A stretch of 64,000 nt of DNA from NCBI GenBank assembly GCA_002914845.1, contig JXTC01000041.1, forward strand, positions 1,162,368 to 1,226,367, given 5' to 3'. Position 1 is the first letter of the stretch; each line of letters starts with the position of its first letter. The position numbers and the translations under genes are program-made. The notes beneath the pieces were generated by a model. It had not been told where the DNA came from and did not search any database. It saw nothing but the letters and a program-made list of their open reading frames with translations. This document shows positions 36,362-51,199 of the stretch, piece after piece. The stretch comes from Trema orientale. Its lineage: Eukaryota > Streptophyta > Magnoliopsida > Rosales > Cannabaceae.

Positions 36362-36652
36362 GGCTCCTTTTGAAATATGGGTTTTAGTGAAAAACAGACG
36401 AGGGAAACAGGGAGGAAATTTTAAAGAATGCTTTTGTAATTAGAATTATCCTTTTCAATACCACATGCCACTCCCACAAAAGTTGGTATTAAAACTACAT
36501 TACACATTTTTCCTAAATCCTCAAGAAACTACGTTAAATATGTCTCCTTTTCCTCTTTTACCCAGCTTTTGTTAAAATCCATGCACAAATGTTTTCTCTT
36601 TCATTATTATTTTCATTTTTCTCAAAAGAATCCAACGACCAAACATAGCCTA
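36359..36652. mobile_element. Possible second MITE abutting the first
   Basis: TTAGGCTCCTTTTGAAATAT at the left and the complement of the right end, TTAGGCTATGTTTGGTCGTT, resemble a weak terminal inverted repeat. It directly abuts the preceding element. The call is tentative. Confidence 0.35.
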
Positions 36653-37121
36653 ACATCAAACGTAAATTTTATTCTATAATACGCGGCAAAAGACATCTCT
36701 TAAACGAACTTCATATCTACAAGGCAGTTAAATAATCCAGTATCTCAAAGCTTCTTCAACGAGGTATAAAATCTAATTCTGTCAGGATAATGCCGATACA
36801 AACCTTTGTTCCTCGCATGGATTTGAGATGTTGAACCTCCTTGATACATACGCAAAAGGTAAGGGTACAACCGCTTATAACACATGCATGTTTCATGTTC
36901 TCATTTTCTTCTTTTTGGAGCCAGACCTAAGCTAAAGATACATCTCAGATACCAACTCTAGAGGGTATTGCTGCAGCTATAGTACAACTGATTGGGCTTT
37001 TTCAAGATTGCAGTGGAGCAATCACAGGGCATATTCTTCTGTAGACTAACCAAAAACAACTCATAGTATCAAAGAATAGAGTGAGAGAGAGAGAGAGGGA
37101 CCAGATGTATCTATATTTAAA

Positions 37122-40185
<3,064 letters not shown>

Positions 40186-41321
40186 CTATAAATTCTAAAA
40201 TAAACACTTTTAGTTGTACTAACAAGCTATAAATTCTAAAAAAAGCCACTTTTAGCTGTATTGAGGGGAAAATCTATTGTAGTGTAAAGTAACTGAGTGT
40301 TTAGTAAACTGTAATTAAAAAGTATTGTGGTTAGGAAAAGCTGTATTAGAGTGTTTGATAAACTGTATTACTAAACTGCTGTAGAAATATAAAATGATCA
40401 AAATAGATATCTTGTACAATTATTATTTTTTTTTTTTCCAAAGAGCCTATTAAATAAATATATTAATAGACCTTTTTTATATATATATTAATTAAGTATA
40501 TAAATATTTTTACAAAAATATTTGTTTAAAAAAATTGGATATGAAAATAATTCAACTAAATTTATTTCTTATCAATTAACATAAGTTTCATAAACAAATG
40601 GATAGTATTAATATATATTTTGTTATTTCAAATAAGTGTTGATGAGAAGTAGCATATAAAATAATCCAAGTTAGGTTGTAAAAAAGTTAGGTTGTTAATA
40701 ATTCAGATAGTATAGTCTCTTGATAAGTTTCATCTAATCTGCAGGCTGTCCTTAGTATTAGATACAAATATAGGAATGAAGACCTCATGTTCTCTTATGT
40801 GACATATCATATATCCTATGAACAAAAAAAGGACAAAATCTTTGCATAGAAGAAGGGACACTAGAAAGGTGGTCTTTTTGTCCACTCCCACAACAAAAAA
40901 AAAAAAAAAGGGAGGTTTAAGATCATGTCATATAATAAAAATCTCTTTAAAAACAGATGCTCACTTCTTTATAAAATTCTCGTTAAAAACAGAAATATAA
41001 TAGGATTTGTATAAATCATATAGATTAAGACAATATATATGGATTCTTTTGAAAATAAAATAAAATACAATGAGTGAAAACTGACCATCGCAAACAATAA
41101 GTGATCTCAAAACCTATAACCCTTGGGATCATACAAATAATATTGTCATGCTCATTGAGGACTTTCTTCGCGGTGGGTAAAGAAGAAACCATGTCTATAT
41201 CAATTCACATAAATGCCAGAAAAAAGGAGAAGAATAAGCTCACAAAATCAATAATATCAATTCACACTTTTAGCTATTACATTTCAAGTACCCACTAAAG
41301 TTTAAGCACTAAAAATTAACA
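40186..41321. other. Intergenic, MITE-like pieces, no gene
   Basis: At 40186-40400 the phrases CTATAAATTCTAAAA and CCACTTTTAGCTGTATT are repeated and partly inverted (for example CAGTTTACTAA-like segments), as in an unclassified miniature transposon. The rest is AT-rich with no recognised feature. Confidence 0.35.
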
Positions 41322-43112
41322 TGTTAGGAATTGTTAGCCCAAGATTGACAACCCAAGAGAGGGTGAATTGGGTTTTAAAATTTTTGCGGAAGCTTTTTAA
41401 TTATTTAAAACCATAGACCACTATTTTTAAACTTTGAAGCTAAACAAACAATATTACCAAGTATATAGCAATAATATATAGCAATAATATCAAGGCAATT
41501 AAGCACAATAAATATCAAACATACAATCAAATAGTTTGCATTAAAGTAAAGAGTGTAGGGATAGAAAAAATGCAAACTCGATTTTTATGAGATTCGACAA
41601 ACACGAAACGCCCACGTCCCCGGCCCTCGGCAACTTACTTTGAGCTTTCCACTATTCGGATCAAGATTGTGGGCTTGACCGACTCTTGTACACAACGAGT
41701 AATTTCTTCTAAGGCACACTCACTCCTTTACAATAGTCTTGACTCCGGCTCTATCATACCTAACTTGGATTGTTTTGACTCAGGTGCCAATCCTCACCTA
41801 CACGGATTGTTTAGACAATGGTGCCAATCTCACCAACTCACGGGTTGTTTAGACTCTAGTGACAACCTCACCTACACTTGGGTTGTTTTGACTCCGGTGA
41901 CAACCTCACCTAAAACGGATTGTTTTGACTCTGATGGCAACCTCACCTATGCACGGTTGTTTATGACTCCGGTGCCAACCACACCTCATACTCAAATAAT
42001 TTTTCAATATAACAAGAGTGAACACACTCAAGAACTCTCCTCACAAAATAAAGAATACAATTTTGGCTTAGGAGATTTGAGAATAATGCACAATAGATTG
42101 TCTAAGATTGGCTCAATATGATTTGAAAGTTAATTCGATGTAAGAATAGACTTTTAGACTTTGAAAGTGGTTGGATAACAATTTAAGTTCATGCAAAGTC
42201 TCTTAGAAGTCTTAAAATATGTTCTATTTATAAGCTTGATTGAAAACTAGCCGTTTCTAACCGTTAGACAGACAATCTGTCATTTTCGGTAGACCAAAAA
42301 ATACTAGCCGTTGGAAGTGCGGTTGTAACGGTCGGCTTTAAAAAATCGTTAAAAAATAGCAAATAAAAAACAGAAGAATCGATAGACCGGCGGAATTTTC
42401 GATAGACCGAAAACCCTACTTATTTTAGCAGTTTGTATTTGGCTATTTTTCAAATTTTGACAGCTTTTGGCGTTTTTTAAAAACTGACTTCTAAACTTAT
42501 TTTAAACACTTTAGAAACATTAGAAATCAATTTGAAAAGAGTATTTTGGCTATTGCAAACTTGTTTTACTTTCACAAAGATATTTAACAATAATTTAGAA
42601 AGTATTCATACAGAAACATGTTCTAGTTTGCAAATAGAAAATCTCTTTTTAACCTATATCAAATAGTCATGATTTCAAATATATTTATAACTTATTTAAA
42701 CTTAAGAAATCATATTTTGAAGAATATTTTGCCTATTCAAAATCATTATTTTCTATTTTCAAACTTCTATAATAAAATAATCATTTTAAGCTTAAGATAG
42801 TTTGAAAACACTTGTGAAAAGTATGAGCCAATGCAAAGAGAATTTGTGTGCAATGAACTAAATCAAATACAAAACTAAATATGAATATACCCTATCTAAG
42901 CATGGTATTGTATCTTGATTGTCCATCTTCAAGCTTGATTATAATAACTCCAATATGCATCCATCTTCAAACTTGATTCCTTGATAATACTTGAGTTAGA
43001 ACTTTTAAAGCCATTTCACTATACACTCAAGTTAAATCATTAGTACTAAATCAAATATTTGTTATCTTCAAAATAAGAGTGAGTAAGATTGAAATCTCAA
43101 TTTTCCAACAAA
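41322..43112 (+). repeat. Probable solo LTR of about 1.8 kb
   Basis: The block starts TGTTAGGAATTG and ends ATTTTCCAACA, so the ends are TG...CA with a short inverted repeat (TGTTRGGAA). Flanks are TAACA (41317-41321) and AAACA (43113-43117), a 5-bp duplication with one difference. No second LTR, primer-binding site or pol sequence is next to it, so it reads as a solo LTR left by recombination. It contains a minisatellite (41735-41990), and the frame 41669-42121 is a by-product of that array. Confidence 0.55.
41735..41990 (+). repeat. Minisatellite of 37-38 bp inside the LTR
   Basis: About six tandem units with the pattern GACTCCGGTGACAACCTCAC, a short variable stretch and GGTTGTTTT. The phase marker TTGTTT recurs at 41770, 41807, 41845, 41883, 41920 and 41957. 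The units differ by several substitutions, and the repeat keeps a reading frame open only in part. Confidence 0.8.
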
Positions 43113-43689
43113 ACAATCTTTAGATTAAATGAGGAAAAAAAGTAAAGGAAAATACCTTAATAAAAACTAAAGAACCCAAATAATCCACTCCACCACGACC
43201 TGATTTTGCATAGAAGATGAACAAGAAATGGACTAGATGAGATGATGGAGGAGAAGGCTACAAGTTATGCGAAGAATATGAACAACAACTATTTTTTTTA
43301 TTTCCTGAATGTCAGTAGTGGCTGGTTAAAGGAAAGAAGGAAGATAATGAAATAATTAGGTTGGTTTAATTGGTATTTTGAAGTTTGGGTCAGGTTAATT
43401 TTATCTACAAATAAAATTTATTAAATGAAGAGAATAAATTCCTGTTCAATCTATCGTGAGAAGCTGCCCTTTATTAGCTTTAGTTTATAGCTATAGTTTT
43501 ACACAAAATTATGGAATAATCTATTTTTTCATCTTTTACCATACACTTTTTCACTACAAAATTCTTTAAAAAGTGGTTTTAGCTTTTACAAAAGCCCTAC
43601 AAAACTGGGCCTACATGTGACTTGGCATTGGCTTTAATATTGAAAACTTTCTGTTGTTGAGCTTGAAAATGACATGTAGCTTGAAATTT
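43113..43689. other. Intergenic, no gene recognised
   Basis: AT-rich DNA without an assignable frame. Around 43470-43610 short phrases recall the miniature element pieces at 40186-40400 (AGTGGTTTTAGCTTTTACA), probably a related remnant. Confidence 0.35.
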
Positions 43690-44091
43690 TAGGGTTTGTT
43701 TGGATTCACTTTTATTATCTGTTTTTTGTTTTTTTAAACAGAAAAATAGAAAAATTTTTTTGGAAGTTTGTTTGGCAATCTTGTTTTTGTTTTTGTTTTT
43801 AAAAATTATTACTAAAAATTTCAAAAAAAAAAAATTTTCTAATACGTTTATTTTTTTAAGCAAATTTAAAAAAAAAATACAAATATTTGTACACGAATAC
43901 GTACATACATAAATGGAAGTCTATATGACTTTCTCTCTTATTTTTTGTACTTTATTATTTTTGGAAACAGATAGTAAAATAAAGTTTGTCAAGCATATTT
44001 TTTGTTTAAATTGAAAACTAAAACAAAATTTTTACTTCTACTTTCAATTTATTTAAACAAAAAACTGGAAGTGAATCCAAGCAAGTCCTTA
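43690..44091. mobile_element. MITE with GTTTGGATTCACTT termini
   Basis: The left end TAGGGTTTGTTTGGATTCAC and the complement of the right end (TAAGGACTTGCTTGGATTCA) form a clear inverted repeat, and similarity continues inward (TTTTTTGTTT). Length is about 400 bp with no coding. Target duplication unclear. Confidence 0.65.
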
Positions 44092-45752
44092 TTTTTTGGG
44101 TTAATTTCTTTTTGGGCTTTTTAGCCAAATAGCGAAATTTTGGATCATTGTTTGAAAATGGTTGTTTTTCAAATACTGTTAAAAATTATTTGCAAAATGG
44201 TCGTTTTTCATATTTAATAGATCAAAATATATTGATTTATTTTGTATAAAATTGATTTATTTTTTAAAAATTAGATCAACTAAAAAGTAGTCATTTTTCA
44301 AAATAAAAATATAAAATGGCGGTTCATTAAATAGGTGAAAAAACGGTCATTTTTAAAATTGATCTAAAAAAAAGATATTTCTTGTATATACTCTTTCGTT
44401 TTTGGCTCCCTCTCTATAGGATCGTCTACCTTTTTTGTCCAAAATTGCAAAATATCATATTCTACTATTTGGAATTATGGTTTTTGTCTCACTTTTAAAC
44501 AACATGTCACTCCATTGTTACAACTTTGATGAAAACAGCTAGGTGACCTCACATCAGTAGATTGAAAAGGGCTAATTGGTAATTTTGTAAGCCACTCATA
44601 TGAGCTCATATGATTATTTTCTTCTAAATTGTAAAAACAAAATGACTAATTATTTAAAACTGAGACAGAAATATAATTCAAGTAGTAGATCATGACATTT
44701 TAAAACTTGGATTGAATACTGAAGTATACATTCACTTTTTATTTTGCTCTAGCTGAGAAACGACATAAGCATGTACATTTAAGTTGAGACAATGCACGGG
44801 CTGCACAGCTTATGAGTATATAGTTCGAATCTTGGCCGTCTTTTAACTAAAAAGACTACACGTCGTTTTCCTATTAAAGTTTGTTGTGATATATAAAAAA
44901 AAAAAATAAAAGAAAAAAAAAAAAAACTACATATTGTTTCTTGTCTCTATCTTGCCATCGCCTGTCCATTGTCATTGGTTATCAAATTTTGGTGTTGTTT
45001 ACACGATAAAAACATATGCCAAATATAACTTGTTCAGTCTTAGCAAAAGCGACATGCAGTGCATCACATTGAATGAAAATTCCTTCTTAACTTAGAATTA
45101 GATAGAATAAAATTAAAAAAGAAAAAAAAATACCTTGGATTATGCACTTTTTTTCTGTATTTTTAACCCTAAGTTTTGGGCTCTCCAAAAAAATACTTCC
45201 ACATTTAGATTTTCAAAAAGTTTGTACCTTCCTTAGATGAATTGACCAATTTACCCTTCTATCAAATACGTAAACTAATTTAAGGTTAGCTAATCCTCTT
45301 CAAAATACCTTAAAACATACAAAGTAATAAAAAAATTTGAAAAAAAAATATTAATAATGAAAAACTTACCCAAAAACAAAATCACACACAGACAAACCCA
45401 TGGAAGTAACATGGATTCCATCACTAGAAAACATTATAATCTAAGCAATGAAAATCTATAGAATAATATCAAAAATATGGAATAAAACATGAAACCCAGA
45501 TCCGTCTACATGATTATTTAGTAAATAGAATCAAGACTACACTCTCAAAACAACGAAAAAAATTGATATAAAAAAAAAGAAAGAAAAATAAACTAAAATA
45601 AAGAACAACAAAACTGCTCAATCGTCCTTTGTCTTTTCTTTCCATTTCATTCTCAAATCCCTCCTCAAATAGCAACAATAACAGTGAAGAACTCACTATC
45701 CCACACTGGAATGGCACTCATATTTGATTCATCACTGGAATGGCACTCATAT
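44092..45752. other. Intergenic, no gene recognised
   Basis: AT-rich with long A runs near 44898-44930. A 28-bp stretch containing CACTGGAATGGCACTCATAT is directly duplicated at about 45706-45756. No supported gene. Confidence 0.4.
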
Positions 45753-46097
45753 TTGTTGTGTGTCCTTCTCTTCAAAAAAAAAAGTTGTTTGAAGTTGACA
45801 ATTAAATGGCGAGTCCATTTTTTGACGCGTTGTTTTAACTAGTTTATTATTTTTTTGGTTTTAATTTTTGAAAATGTTTAGTAATTAACAATATTAGTAT
45901 GTAAACGAAGAAAAAAAAGTCTAGATAAAATTTAGAACTTATTTTTTTTTCCTTTTTTTTTCCTTTTCTTTTTTTTTTTTAAATAAGAAAAGAACTGTTT
46001 CGATTTTTGATCAGTTCAATCATCAATGATTGCAACGGACAAGTGGGTCCTTAATTTTAGAGTATTTTATATAAATGAAGAGAAGGACACACAACAA
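45753..46097. mobile_element. MITE with perfect 22-bp terminal inverted repeats
   Basis: The left arm at 45753-45774 (TTGTTGTGTGTCCTTCTC...) is the exact complement of 46076-46097. Length is 345 bp, AT-rich, non-coding. No obvious target duplication is seen, so the superfamily is open. The short frame 46026-46283 overlaps its right end and is not considered real. Confidence 0.7.
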
Positions 46098-48351
46098 GCC
46101 CTTGAAAAATGTCATAATATTTTGGTTATAACTTATAAGCAAACGCTTGAGGCAATTACTTATTATTCTAATATTAATTTCCAGCTGCTAGTCAACTACC
46201 AATTTCTTGGAGTTGTTTTTCCATTTTCTCTCACCAAAGCTACCATTCCAACATTTTTGCCTGCAAAAAAGGAAGAAATCTAACATTCAAACATTATTAA
46301 TATTATTTTTGTACCTGCCATTCGACACCCAGCTGGAAAAAGATATAATAAAAATAAAATGCCATGGAGAGAATCAACAGTAGATATCTTGAGACTTTTG
46401 TTTTAGGGATAGACTCCTCCTTAAATATGCAGTAACATGACATGATGGTATCTGATTCTTAATTTCTCTATTAGCCCTCAAAGCATAAAATACAAATTCC
46501 ACAAGGATCTATAAATACAGAGAAGTGCTAATTAGTACTATTTTTCTCACTACTTTTTACATTTTTTCAGTCAAATTATTGTAACGTGGACTCCACTTAG
46601 TATAACAAAAGAGATGTCACAGTGGCTTTGAAGTAAAGGGCTAAAGGCCATTAGTACATAGTAACATAGTTAGTACCTGCAGCTTGGAAAGTCATTTCTC
46701 TTTGGTACTATTTGTCCACTATTTCATTCTATTTATTATTTATTTTTATTATTATTTTATTTTTTTTGGCCAAAACCCCGCTAAGTACTACCAAACTACC
46801 AAAACCAATTATCCAGCACAAAACACTTTACAGAAGGGGAGAAAAAAAAAAAGAAAGGGGAAAAAGGCATATTATCTCAAAAGAAAGGGAAAAAAAAAAG
46901 GCATATTCTATATGGATTTCCTAGGATATACCCCCGTTTGTGGTTTTGCTTGAATTTGGTATTGGACGATGGCAAGGTTTATGAACTTTCGAGTTTCGAC
47001 TTTACTTCGTTTGCTAATAGTGTTTGCAAGCTATGGGCAAAATCGCCAACGCCTGTCATTATTAACTTCTATTTTTCAACCACGTAATAATATCCGTATA
47101 TCAAGGATATCAATCGGTATACCGAATTTTTTTATTTAGGCCTATTTTTTTAATAATGCTTTGGCCTAACTTTGAATCATTCACTTTTTGTTTTTTACCT
47201 TCAAATTAATAATAGAGTCTAATTTTAGAAAGCAATGATATTGTGTATATGTTGAACAAAAAGTTGCATTTGTATTCCACACTTTTGTTAATACGTTATA
47301 AATGAGGACAATTTTTATTTTTTATCAGCTGATATCGACAACATACACTAATAAAATATAAAGTAACCTAATAAAATCTTTTTTTATAAGAGTTATTTTT
47401 ATTAAGAATGTGGTAGTAGTCCAAGAATTACAACTTTCTTTCGTTTGTTTGAAGGGGAATAAATCCTACGATTGGACTTGATTAATCAATATCATTGAGT
47501 ACGTATTACATGAAAAATAATAAAAGGTGCATGAGATCCGGTCACTTCGTTACAGATTAAATGGACAAAGCGGCAAGTGAGACTCTCTATTGCAAAGATT
47601 AGCAAATCTCATAATTATGTTGCCTTCAGTAGAAAAGTCACCACTTTGCCATTACTAAACCATCACATGACACATGAGCTTCTTTCCTTCGTTCCTTTTT
47701 TTTTTTTTTAATTTTTCATTTTGAAAACGGTATACAATTTGAAATCATGTCAAAGTAGATTACACATAACACATGTGAAAATAAGTAATAATACCAAAAA
47801 CGAAAAAAAAAAAGAAAAAAAAGAAAAAACAACAACTAGCGGTCGCATGCCAGCCAATCGCCATAGCCAGTTATTTTGGAGAGTGCAGAAAATTTTATTG
47901 AGAAAAGATTAAGATAAGGAAAGTGAACCACCCAAAACTATGAGGTGAGTCCAACTGGCCAAGGGATAAGTGCACAAACAAATAACGAAACAAACCAAAA
48001 GCAAAAGAAAACGACAATAAACGAGAACCATCGCATGTCGTTTTGGACAAATAAATCTTAAAAAAAAAAAAAAAAGCCCAATTCTATTTCTGTGGCGCTT
48101 CTTCTCTATCGCCAAGATGCCAACCTGTACGACCCCACTTTTCCGTATCTATTCATAACCAAACACTCAACTTAGCAGATTCGGAAAACCCTTTTCTTCT
48201 CTCTCTTCAAAATATTTATACTCTGTTATTAGGCTCTTACCCTACTCCTCCTAAACTCTCTTCTTTTCTTAGCCCAAAGAAGAAGAAGAAGAAAGCCAAG
48301 CCCCCAAAAGGGCTTTCTCTATTCTCAGATCTCTCGCTTTTTGGGTTTTGA
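46098..48351. other. Intergenic and SLD upstream region
   Basis: AT-rich DNA with homopolymer runs and no assignable frame. Immediately before the desaturase start, 48190-48351 is pyrimidine-rich and then contains an AAG repeat, as in a plant 5' leader. Confidence 0.4.
48211..48221 (+). promoter_or_regulatory. Candidate TATA box of the desaturase gene
   Basis: AATATTTATAC lies about 130-140 bp before the start codon in an otherwise CT-rich stretch, a plausible TATA position for a leader of about 100 bases. Position-based inference only. Confidence 0.35.
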
Positions 48352-49695
48352 ATGGCGGACTCAACCAAGTACATTTCCCACGAAGAGCTTGGGAAGCACA
48401 ACAAGCATGGAGATCTATGGATTTCTATTCAAGGTAAGATCTACAATGTCTCAGATTGGGCTAAAGACCACCCGGGAGGTGAGTCTCCATTGCTTAATCT
48501 AGCCGGCCAAGATGTCACGGACGCTTTTGTAGCGTACCATCCAGGCACCGCTTGGCAATATTTGGACCAGTTCTTTACTGGGCTTTATCTCAAAGACCAC
48601 TCTGTGTCAGAGGCTTCCAAGGACTACAGGAAGCTCGTTGTCGAGTTTTCGAAAATGGGCTTGTTTGAAAAGAAGGGACATGGGGTTTTTGTTTCGTTGT
48701 GTTTCATTGCATTGTTGCTTGTAGCGAGTGTGTATGGTGTTCTCTGCTCTGATAGCACTTGGATTCATCTGGGTTGTGGTTGTTTAATGGGGTTTTTGTG
48801 GATTCAGAGCGGTTGGCTTGGCCATGACTCGGGTCACTACCAGATCATGACGAGCCGGGGTTTCAACCGCTTTGTTCAGATCCTAACTGGGAATTGCCTT
48901 GCTGGAATCAGCATTGCTTGGTGGAAGTGGAACCACAATGCTCATCACATTGCTTGCAATAGCCTTGAGTTTGATCCAGATCTTCAGCACATGCCTTTCT
49001 TTGTGGTATCTTCGAAATTTTTCAACTCACTCACTTCTTATTTCTATGAGAGGAAATTGAATTTTGATTCTGTGAGTAGATTTTTGGTTAGTTATCAGCA
49101 TTGGACATTTTACCCTGTCATGTGTTTTGCTAGGATCAATCTCTTTGCTCAATCAGTCTCTTTACTACTGTCTAAGAGAAAAGTGCCCAATAGGGGTCAA
49201 GAGATTCTTGGGCTTGCTGTATTTTGGATTTGGTATCCTCTGCTCGTTTCTTGCTTGCCCAACTGGTTTGAACGAATCATGTTTGTGGTTTTGAGTTTCT
49301 CTGTGACTGGAATTCAACACGTTCAGTTCTGTTTGAACCATTTCTCTTCCAATGTCTATGTTGGCCCACCTAGTGGAAATGACTGGTTTGAGAAGCAGAC
49401 AAAGGGGACTCTTGACATCTTGTGCTCCTCCTGGATGGATTGGTTTCATGGTGGATTGCAATTTCAGGTTGAGCACCACCTGTTCCCCAGAATGCCAAGG
49501 TGCCAGCTCAGGAAAATCTCTCCCTTTGTTAAGGAACTATGCAAGAAGCATAATTTGCCTTACGACTGCGCTTCATTCTTGAAAGCCAATGCTATGACAC
49601 TAAGGACGCTAAGGACTGCGGCATTGCAGGCTCGCGATCTCTCTAACCCGGTACCAAAGAACTTGGTCTGGGAAGCTGTTAACACTCATGGATGA
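48352..49695 (+). CDS. SLD: Sphingolipid delta-8 (long-chain base) desaturase
   Basis: An ER-membrane front-end desaturase that introduces the delta-8 double bond into the long-chain base of sphingolipids. It has a fused N-terminal cytochrome b5 domain as its own electron donor. A single intronless frame of 447 aa, the usual length. The b5 heme site shows HPGG at 40-43. The three histidine boxes are HDSGH (158-162), HNAHH (195-199) and QVEHH (372-376); Gln instead of His in the third box is the mark of front-end desaturases. Hydrophobic segments flank the boxes (about 112-150 and 297-325). The fused b5 domain and lack of introns separate plant SLDs from acyl-lipid omega desaturases. The related delta-6 fatty-acid desaturases have the same plan, so substrate choice is inferred from plant context. 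It is convergent with the RLK gene downstream. Confidence 0.93.
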   Translation: MADSTKYISHEELGKHNKHGDLWISIQGKIYNVSDWAKDHPGGESPLLNLAGQDVTDAFVAYHPGTAWQYLDQFFTGLYLKDHSVSEASKDYRKLVVEFSKMGLFEKKGHGVFVSLCFIALLLVASVYGVLCSDSTWIHLGCGCLMGFLWIQSGWLGHDSGHYQIMTSRGFNRFVQILTGNCLAGISIAWWKWNHNAHHIACNSLEFDPDLQHMPFFVVSSKFFNSLTSYFYERKLNFDSVSRFLVSYQHWTFYPVMCFARINLFAQSVSLLLSKRKVPNRGQEILGLAVFWIWYPLLVSCLPNWFERIMFVVLSFSVTGIQHVQFCLNHFSSNVYVGPPSGNDWFEKQTKGTLDILCSSWMDWFHGGLQFQVEHHLFPRMPRCQLRKISPFVKELCKKHNLPYDCASFLKANAMTLRTLRTAALQARDLSNPVPKNLVWEAVNTHG

Positions 49696-51199
49696 AAGTA
49701 TCATCCTGTGAATAATATCTCGGGTTTGGACCTATATGATGTTCAAAGCTGTATATGAGGATGTACATCCTTGAATTTCAGTTGAAATATAATAATCATC
49801 GTTACAAATGTTTGGAGGATTCAACTGCTTATTCTTCAATCTGCAGGTTCGTCGATTCGGCTTGTGTCCTTTTTGTAATAGGTGACAAAACTATTCACAC
49901 TGATTATCTTCAGACTGGTATCTCTTCCCCTCTCGTTTGAGAGATTGCGGCATGTAAATTATTGTATTTCCTATCTATTTTACTTCTTTGCATCTCTCTT
50001 GATATTGTGTTTGGAATTCACTATCATTGAAACCTGAGACCAGTGAAAGTGACCTTTTATAATTTTTCTCTCCAGTCCCAAAGTTTGTTCCAGTTTGATT
50101 GACTCTTGTTTGCTCTCATTTGTGAATTTGCTAGCCCTAATATCATGTTATCATCTCTCATTTCCTATAATATAAAGCCTTTTGTTGCAACATCTCTCCA
50201 TTAGGATTTTAGTTCTTAATGTAGCAGTAAAGTCTACTATTTTATCTGCATTTGTGTTCATCTGCTTTGCTTTAGGACGACTTCATAGCCATTGGAGTGG
50301 AGCTTTGTGGTTCTCAGACTTCTTAAGATATAGTTGTAGTCTAGTCTTGCTGGCTCAGTTCTTAACACAGCTGTATTTTGGGTTTGTATTCATAGCCATT
50401 TGTACTCTCATCTTCAAAATAATTGGTGGAATCATGGAATATCCGACATGTATAAATCCAAGTGGATAGTTTGCTTGAACCAAGATATGCTTAAACCAAA
50501 CATAGATTTTTTGAGTTATTTTTTCTTTTTTGTTTCTTACAAGCTATCGTTTCCTATCGAAACGCTGACTTATACATTATAAAATTAACGACCGAATTTC
50601 AAACACGTGCTCATCAAATGTTAGTTTCCTTTCTAATTTAAAATCCGTTTTCTTATTAGATTTTTTTTAAACCAAACATAAATTTTTTAGTTTATTAGAC
50701 CAACTGCAATTTAGGATCAGTTGTGCCTGTAAAGAAAAGGGAGGAAACACTATCGCCAAATATTCTTTGAAAATATTTTAGGAGAACCGAGAGCCAATGG
50801 AACTAGAGGGTAGAGGCAACCATTTTCTTAGGCATACTACATATAATTCGGTTTTCCTGAAAAAAAAAAAAAAAAAAGAACAGTACTCAGAAATGGCATT
50901 TCTGATGGTCCTAGAAATTAACTGGTAACTTATTATATATGCTAAAATGATCCAATACATATCCTGCTAAAACTCCCTCCATAAATAGTACGGAAAATTG
51001 CCCCGATAGAGAATCTGACTTTTTCTCGTGTTTTTCACACTCGATCCAAATAAGCACCTGGGTTGTAATTTGACGCTTCTTAAATATCATAGACCAATTA
51101 TAACCATACTCATTTCCTATTTGAACCCCACCATTAGCAACCATTTATGTCGTCTTCAGCAGCTAATGATCAATTTGGGAGTGCTTTTCGGACAGAGTA
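49696..51199. other. Shared 3' region between SLD and the RLK gene
   Basis: It carries the SLD 3' UTR and, at the far end, the RLK 3' UTR on the minus strand. The frame 50182-50469 is hydrophobic but has no family I recognise. A poly-A run lies near 50861-50877. Confidence 0.4.

Noticed and set aside
41735-41990. Regularly spaced repeats resembling a CRISPR array
   Set aside because: The units are directly adjacent and diverged without unique spacers, in a plant LTR; likewise the 22147 array.
41669-42121. 150-aa open frame
   Set aside because: It is created by the 37-38 bp minisatellite inside the LTR and has no domain.
44780-44860. TTCGAATC T-loop-like phrase suggesting a tRNA
   Set aside because: No acceptor stem, D-arm or anticodon arm could be matched around it.
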